DNA from: an uncultured Candidatus Saccharibacteria bacterium | GTDB taxonomy: Bacteria > Patescibacteriota > Saccharimonadia > Saccharimonadales > Saccharimonadaceae | Direction of reading: 5' to 3' | Length of the DNA: 37,766 nucleotides | NCBI GenBank assembly: GCA_947166895.1 | Contig: CAMVFY010000006.1 | Span: 1-37,766 of the forward strand | In this document: positions 33,342 to 37,766 of the stretch, piece by piece | How the letters are laid out: every line of letters starts with the position of its first letter | How positions within the stretch are numbered: the first letter of the stretch is position 1 | Notes under the pieces: model-generated | Told to the model about the DNA's origin: nothing | The model's database searches: none | What the model saw: the letters and a program-made list of their open reading frames with translations, nothing else | Program-made: the position numbers and the translations under genes

Positions 33342-33764
33342 TCAATAATGTGTGATATTTTCCGGCTCAGCCCAGAGCGAAAGCTTGTGAACGCGCCACT
33401 TGCCAATGAAGAACATTTGAATTGTCGCGTCATTCACGTCGCGGCTATTTAGTGCGCGTGGAATGTATGCGAGGGAAAAGTAGTACCATTTGTCATCTTC
33501 GGCGTCCAACCTCGCAAAAACACGCTTACCGCGCCCGAAAAGGCGCACGTCGAAGCGCTGTGCTAGTGTTTCTAGGGAATAAGTCTTCAATTCGTGGATC
33601 GCGTCGCGAACGGGCGATTTCATTAGCTCCATGCGTTCGAACTTGTCGTAATCGCGTGAATTGAATCTGCCGTTATGTTCGAGCATAAAGCTTTCGAGCT
33701 CACGAGCAGTAACCAGCATTGGTTCGCCGGGTTTTACTTTCTTGAACGTGCGGCGTTTTGCCAT
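33342..33764 (-). CDS. Hypothetical protein, GC-richer than its neighbours
   Basis: 140 residues from ATG 33764 (MAKRRTFKKV), with AAAAGG upstream. A basic N-terminus is followed by a winged-helix-like stretch (ELESFMLEHNGRFNSRDYDKFERM) and a beta-rich end (WYYFSLAYIPRAL, FIGKWRVHKLSL). It could bind nucleic acid. Its base composition is visibly higher in GC than the genes on both sides, suggesting a different source. The 16 extra codons in the ORF track lack a ribosome site. Confidence 0.65.
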   Translation of the reverse strand: MAKRRTFKKVKPGEPMLVTARELESFMLEHNGRFNSRDYDKFERMELMKSPVRDAIHELKTYSLETLAQRFDVRLFGRGKRVFARLDAEDDKWYYFSLAYIPRALNSRDVNDATIQMFFIGKWRVHKLSLWAEPENITHY

Positions 33765-33805
33765 ATTGCCTTTTCGGTTAGAGGTTGCGCACGAAGCGGT
33801 ATGTA

Positions 33806-34522
33806 TCATCCGATATATTTTACAGATTCGTAATCGCCAAAATTGTGTGTAGCTTCAAAAACGTTTTCATCTTTTTCACTTTTATATACTTTAAACCACG
33901 GATAGAGTTCACATCTAACTTCTACCCCGAAAATATTTGTTGCGGCTATCGACATATCGAATACATACGTTTTACCTTTTTCGAATTTGATTCTGCTATG
34001 TGGGGTTGTAAAAGCGAATCTAGCATAGCAGAAACCATGTTTGTTCTCGATCCACTCTTTATCTAGGCCAGAATCAGTGTGTTCTATTTCTGTACATTCT
34101 TGCACAACTTTCATAGTTGCTATTTTTTTCCATTTATAATCTTCTGTGATTTGATGAACGACAATATCTTTTTCTAGTTTTATGCTACGTAGAATATTGT
34201 CGTCGTATTCTCTAATTTTTAGTTTTAGAGTATTTCCCTTAATCCTTTGATAATCTTTTATAAAATTTATCTTAAAGAATTTCTCAGAAGCTATTTTGTC
34301 TGCTTCTATGCGCCGTTGAGTCTTTGCGATAGTAAGAGTGAAGTGCAAAGTTAGCAATCCAAGAGAAAGTGTAAGGATATCACTAAGCCATTTGATACTA
34401 GATGTATTGAGCCCCAATGTGCTCGGGAAATTAAATAAATCTAGCACAGATAAAACTATAAATACGATAAGGATTGCAACTAAACTTTTGTTTTGATTAG
34501 CAAACGACAGTATCTTCTTCAT
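33806..34522 (-). CDS. Two-TM protein with beta-rich cytosolic domain
   Basis: 238 residues. Two membrane helices (about 13-30 and 46-66) are followed by a basic helix (AKTQRRIEADKIASEKFF) and a beta-rich domain of about 140 residues. The 2TM plus beta layout recalls membrane effectors such as Cap15 of CBASS, but no cyclase gene is present and this is only shape. TGATATAAT ends six bases before the ATG, again a leaderless start. It heads the minus-strand group running to 32919. Confidence 0.75.
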   Translation of the reverse strand: MKKILSFANQNKSLVAILIVFIVLSVLDLFNFPSTLGLNTSSIKWLSDILTLSLGLLTLHFTLTIAKTQRRIEADKIASEKFFKINFIKDYQRIKGNTLKLKIREYDDNILRSIKLEKDIVVHQITEDYKWKKIATMKVVQECTEIEHTDSGLDKEWIENKHGFCYARFAFTTPHSRIKFEKGKTYVFDMSIAATNIFGVEVRCELYPWFKVYKSEKDENVFEATHNFGDYESVKYIG

Positions 34523-34819
34523 ATTACTATTATATCATCCCTAGTAAGTCGGGCGTTCTCCCATCGATATTGTTATTCTTTTATTTTGTATAAATTAATA
34601 AGTATGGTTTGCCTACCATTCGGCATATGAAGAACTATTTAGATTAATGACAACGATATAGCAGACAGGATAACGGTGTTGGTATACTGAGTATTCTACT
34701 GGCTTTTGAGTTTAAATATGCTATAATTAAATAGGTGTAATGCCGAAACACAAACTAAAAATAAAAACTTGATATATTGCTATAAATATGGTAATATATA
34801 AACAATGTAGGAGTCATTT
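34523..34819. promoter_or_regulatory. Divergent promoter region, 297 bases
   Basis: No gene is seen. On the minus strand TATAAT (34529-34534) serves the 34522 gene. On the plus strand TTGATA (34769), 17 bases, TAATAT (34792-34797) fits the 34820 gene, with AGGAG before its ATG. A further TGCTATAAT at 34722 has no gene close behind. Confidence 0.6.
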
Positions 34820-35140
34820 ATGACAGAGGAACAAAAGACGAAGTTGTCGTCGAGCGAAATAAATAAGGCGTTGGTTTTTGCTTATCAAAGTCTGCTTAAG
34901 TTTTTGGCAGATACTGGTAATAGTGCCGATTTGCAGACAATACACTTTGAGTCAATTAAAGAAAATACGGAGAAGTCTGGATTATGGGATGTTGTTTTTA
35001 GTTATAAGCAAACCCATGGCGAAAATACAAATAGTAAAGTCACTGCTTTTGATGCTATCTATGGTAATAAAAAAGTGTATCAAAAATTTATAGTGAATCC
35101 AGAAAGAGAAGAAGTTATCTCTGTAGAAAGTATTGAATAG
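34820..35140 (+). CDS. Small partner protein of the PIN gene
   Basis: 106 residues, acidic and soluble. A helix (SSSEINKALVFAYQSLLKFLADT) is followed by beta strands (WDVVFSYKQTHG, VYQKFIVNPEREEVISV). No HTH or ribbon-helix-helix is visible. AGGAG lies five bases before the ATG. The PIN gene starts two bases after its stop, so the pair is coupled. By position it could be the antitoxin or a chaperone; by sequence I cannot assign it. Confidence 0.72.
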   Translation: MTEEQKTKLSSSEINKALVFAYQSLLKFLADTGNSADLQTIHFESIKENTEKSGLWDVVFSYKQTHGENTNSKVTAFDAIYGNKKVYQKFIVNPEREEVISVESIE

Positions 35141-35142
35141 CC

Positions 35143-35709
35143 ATGGTTTTACCACCGGTTATAACACCAGATTTTTTTGTGGATGTGTGCCGGAGAAACG
35201 GTATAGTACTTGATACTAATATGTTACTGTTATATTTCGTTGGCGTAGCAACGGAAGGAAGATTAAAAAGTTATCCACGAATTAAAGAATATACAAACGA
35301 TGATTTTGAATATTTGGCCGCTTTGGTAAAGGAATCCAAGGGCGATAAACTTATGGTTTCTCCTCATTCGGTTACTGAAGTGCTGTATTTGATGGGAATT
35401 GATCCAAGAAAGGATGGTAGGGAATTTGGTACAGACACACTCGTTGAACGAATCAAAAATTTGTTTGATGTTACTTTGATGCTTTTAGATGAAGCCGAGG
35501 AATCTATTTATACTGACACTCCTAGCATCGTGAAAGAGAATAAAAAATGGAATATAAAGAAATTTGGAATGCCAGATCTATCATTTAAAAAGAGTCTATT
35601 GGAAAATGGGTATGCATTTTTGTCTTCCGATGGAATATATGTAAGCCATTTATACGAAAATGGTATTTGTGCAGCTTCGTTGGATATGCTGAGGTCAATA
35701 AAATATTGA
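35143..35709 (+). CDS. PIN-domain protein, candidate toxin nuclease
   Basis: 188 residues. PIN features: IVLDTNMLL with Asp24, SPHSVTEV with Glu79, and a final FLSSDGIYVSHLYENGI that matches the usual last acidic motif and helix of PIN RNases. It is longer than VapC toxins (about 130), with an insert around 40-60. Metal-dependent RNA cleavage is expected from the family. It has no own ribosome site and depends on the 106-residue gene before it, the usual toxin-antitoxin order. Confidence 0.75.
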   Translation: MVLPPVITPDFFVDVCRRNGIVLDTNMLLLYFVGVATEGRLKSYPRIKEYTNDDFEYLAALVKESKGDKLMVSPHSVTEVLYLMGIDPRKDGREFGTDTLVERIKNLFDVTLMLLDEAEESIYTDTPSIVKENKKWNIKKFGMPDLSFKKSLLENGYAFLSSDGIYVSHLYENGICAASLDMLRSIKY

Positions 35710-36025
35710 TTTTCTACTGTTGTTTTCTGTACGTGTTAATTTCTAATATTTGTCACTATTGCGTCATCGACATTGTATTTCTTTTATTTTCTTCATTGTC
35801 ATTGTTTTAAGCCTCTGCGGCTCCAATAAAGCTATATTTTCTTAAAAGTTCGAATCTCTTTGCCTGTATATGTATACCTCAGAACTCGCAAGGCATCAGA
35901 ATAGGGTAATCCTTTTTAGGTATAACCTTGATCTTCGCAGTGTATTCGGGGTGGTCGATACACCAGTCCACAACCATGCAAAGCCGAGCAACAACGTCTA
36001 CTCGCCCCTCGCCGGATGGGAAGTG
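35710..36025. other. Intergenic stretch, 316 bases, with an in-frame tail of the OLD gene
   Basis: No start-to-stop gene is supported. On the minus strand, after the OLD stop TAA at 36026-36028, the same frame stays open for 48 further codons to TGA at 35879-35881. These codons read like real protein (VVDWCIDHPEYTAKIKVIPKKDYP). The left 170 bases are AT-rich, and nothing was seen in them. Confidence 0.5.
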
Positions 36026-37465
36026 TTACTTTTGGAGAAAATATTGATTGATTTTTTGCATTTTTTCGTAATAGTCGTCTAGGGACCCATCTGGCTTTCG
36101 CTTTCCTTTAGTCGTAAAGTATCCTTCTACTGGGGGATAGTATTTTCCAGATTGATCTGCTTCATCTTTTAAATTTTCACGCCGACCATCTTTGTCTCTA
36201 ATATCGTGTCTGTTCCACTGCACAATTAAATACTTACCAAAGTCCTTCTCTAATTGTTTTGCTATTTTAGATTCTCTTTCGCCACCGTCTATAATGACTG
36301 CTGCTTTTTGTATGCCGATATCATCAGCTAGAGTGAGAGCTAGTTTAAAACTTTCGCATCCGCCCACTCCATAACTAAAAATATTTATATCGTCATCCAG
36401 TTGTCCATCATTGCTCAGTAGACAGGCATCATCTTTTCCTTCTGTAAACAGTATTTTATCTGAGAAGAAAATTTCTTTTGCCATGATGTTTGAGTTAAAT
36501 GGATGGTGCCAGTTATCTGCATGGACTAGTTTTTGATAAATTGAATACTCTTGTAGTTTATAAATATTGGATTCTTTTCCGTCATGCACTAAGCGATTAA
36601 CCCTCGCGCCATTTTTAATGTATTCCCAGTCGACCATATATGGGCTATGTGTAGCAATTAAAATTTGGCGTTTGTATGATTGTTTGGCTAAAAGTTTTAT
36701 CAATCTTTTTTGGGCTGTCGGATGCAGACTAAGCTCTGGCTCATCTATGACGAGCATAGATTTATTATTACTATTCATTAAATATGCCAGTATCAACATC
36801 ACTGAGGAGACTCCATCGCCAAGAAAGTCTACCCGATGTTTTATTTGATTGTCCGTAGTTTTGTACGTAACATATATCTGATCCTCATGCTCGGTGGTAA
36901 AAGACTGAAAGTTTGGAAATACAGAACGCATAAGTCTAAGAAACATATTTCTTTTTCCGTTATCAAGCTGTATTGTATGGAAATAATCTGCGATTGTGCT
37001 ATCATTAAAAGCCCCGTCATTTATTTGACGTCTTAGGCTCGTGTTCCTGTGTGAAAATGGAGTAGGCTGATTAGATGGATATTGGTTTAAAACTTGGGGG
37101 CTCCAATAACGTCTTGAGGGAATGAAAATTGGGGGGTTAGATAGATTAGCTCCTGTATTTTTAAGGACACAAGCATCTTTATGTAGTAAACTAAGTTGCT
37201 GGACCACCTTGCTGTTCATATCGTAAAAAGCAAAACGAATACTAGAGTTTAAGATATCTGATGAACGCAATGTTGAACTATCGATATTATTGTCTGCTGC
37301 AGAGAATTTCATAGCTTCCAATAAACTAGTTTTGCCGCTGTTGTTTTCGCCAACAAGAAAGGTAAGACCGCTGCCAACTTTTTTGTTTTTTGGGATTGCA
37401 AAAGATAATGTTTGTTTCTTTATAAAACATCTGAATGATTTGACTTCGAATTTAGAAATATACAT
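36026..37465 (-). CDS. OLD-family ATPase with TOPRIM nuclease domain
   Basis: 479 residues. The ABC-type ATPase half has Walker A GENNSGKT (39-46), signature-like GDGVSSVM, Walker B LVIDEPELSLHP and the switch THSP. The C-terminal TOPRIM domain has ILFTEGKDD near 342 and AAVIIDGGE near 391. This is the OLD nuclease layout, used in phage defence (P2 Old, GajA). It is shorter than GajA and no GajB/UvrD helicase adjoins it. AAGGAG lies before the ATG. It follows the partial HTH gene by 20 bases on the same strand. Confidence 0.92.
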   Translation of the reverse strand: MYISKFEVKSFRCFIKKQTLSFAIPKNKKVGSGLTFLVGENNSGKTSLLEAMKFSAADNNIDSSTLRSSDILNSSIRFAFYDMNSKVVQQLSLLHKDACVLKNTGANLSNPPIFIPSRRYWSPQVLNQYPSNQPTPFSHRNTSLRRQINDGAFNDSTIADYFHTIQLDNGKRNMFLRLMRSVFPNFQSFTTEHEDQIYVTYKTTDNQIKHRVDFLGDGVSSVMLILAYLMNSNNKSMLVIDEPELSLHPTAQKRLIKLLAKQSYKRQILIATHSPYMVDWEYIKNGARVNRLVHDGKESNIYKLQEYSIYQKLVHADNWHHPFNSNIMAKEIFFSDKILFTEGKDDACLLSNDGQLDDDINIFSYGVGGCESFKLALTLADDIGIQKAAVIIDGGERESKIAKQLEKDFGKYLIVQWNRHDIRDKDGRRENLKDEADQSGKYYPPVEGYFTTKGKRKPDGSLDDYYEKMQKINQYFLQK

Positions 37466-37485
37466 AGATTAACTCCTTGGTATTT

Positions 37486-37766
37486 TTACAATATGGTATA
37501 TTTTTCATCAATCATCCAATGTCCTCTAACTCTAAACGCCGGTATAGTGCCACGGATGGCTTTATTGGTGGCGGATTGAAGGTTAATGTCATTATTTTTC
37601 GCCCAGTCAGCTACCGGAATAATTTTCTTAGCAGTAAGTTTCGCAATTCTACGATAGAGCGCCTCAATCAAAAGACTCGCAAATAGTTCAGTTAGTTTAT
37701 TTGCTTTGTTGGTTTTTGTATATTCATCAAGAGCAGGGTAATATTCATCAAATTTCGATTTATTCG
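37486..37766 (-). CDS. Partial protein with C-terminal excisionase-like HTH
   Basis: The frame is open from the window edge through 93 codons to its stop at 37486, so the TTG start in the ORF track is not the true one. The C-terminal 45 residues (IPVADWAKNNDINLQSATNKAIRGTIPAFRVRGHWMIDE) look like a MerR/excisionase-type HTH that binds DNA. The visible part before it is helical. It precedes the OLD gene in the same operon, so it could be its regulator or a remnant of an integration module. Confidence 0.65.
   Translation of the reverse strand, partial: NKSKFDEYYPALDEYTKTNKANKLTELFASLLIEALYRRIAKLTAKKIIPVADWAKNNDINLQSATNKAIRGTIPAFRVRGHWMIDEKYTIL

Noticed and set aside
34722-34727. TGCTATAAT box as promoter of a small RNA
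   Set aside because: No terminator or structure follows before the next promoter at 34769; too little evidence.
35848-35870. Possible tRNA fragment (AGTTCGAATCTC) right of the PIN gene
   Set aside because: Only the T-loop-like 12 bases match; no arms pair and no acceptor stem is found.
36026-37465. Gabija system
   Set aside because: The OLD protein fits GajA in layout, but no GajB-type UvrD helicase is adjacent and the protein is shorter.
1-37766. CRISPR array
   Set aside because: No regularly spaced short repeats and no cas genes were seen on either strand.

Overview
The window looks like a chromosomal segment of a Patescibacteria/CPR bacterium, most likely Candidatus Saccharibacteria (TM7). 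This is inferred from gene content, since there is no rRNA here. The pointers are several small TrbC/VirB2-like pilins, a VirB6-like giant, PrgI, a split TraC/VirB4 ATPase, a T4SS-type peptidoglycan hydrolase, ComF, RNase Y and a type B J-protein packed together. TGA ends several clear genes, so the code is standard and the recoded Gracilibacteria/Absconditabacteria are unlikely.

Region 1 (1-2970) is most of a diversity-generating retroelement (DGR). It holds an Avd-like accessory protein with a long N-terminal extension, a DGR-type reverse transcriptase, and downstream an adenine-rich template repeat (TR) that reads as the tail of a C-type-lectin/FISUMP-like domain (22 Asn in 58 codons). The first 23 bases of the window match the 3' flank of the TR with one mismatch, and a long GC-rich hairpin follows. 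The variable repeat and its target gene therefore end just left of the window.

Region 2 (2970-22400) is housekeeping plus secretion. It contains two hypothetical proteins, tRNA-Ser(GCT) with a duplicated 3' end, a pilin, comF, hsp20, three more pilin-like genes, then VirB6-like, an unknown, PrgI, TraC N-terminal-like, VirB4, a lysozyme/NlpC-type hydrolase, a PEGA protein, a CIRCE-controlled J-protein, a small ORF, RNase Y and an anchored surface protein. The pilins, VirB6, PrgI, VirB4 and hydrolase together look like a DNA/protein-transfer envelope machine. No VirD4 coupling protein is visible.

Region 3 (22526-37766) starts at tRNA-Lys(CTT) and is an AT-richer defence-like island. It contains a GIY-YIG protein, a seven-gene type I restriction operon (half-HsdS, HsdM, DUF4145 Zn protein, membrane protein, HsdS, HsdR, YgjP-like metalloprotease), three to four unknown membrane or small proteins, a two-gene PIN-domain cassette, an OLD-family ATPase-TOPRIM protein, and a partial HTH protein running off the right end. 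hsdS carries an apparent +1 frameshift in an A6 run that removes the conserved C-terminus.

Across the window many genes have a TATAAT box 6-9 bases before the ATG, several with an extended TGN. This predicts leaderless or nearly leaderless mRNAs. Genes deeper in operons carry normal Shine-Dalgarno sites.
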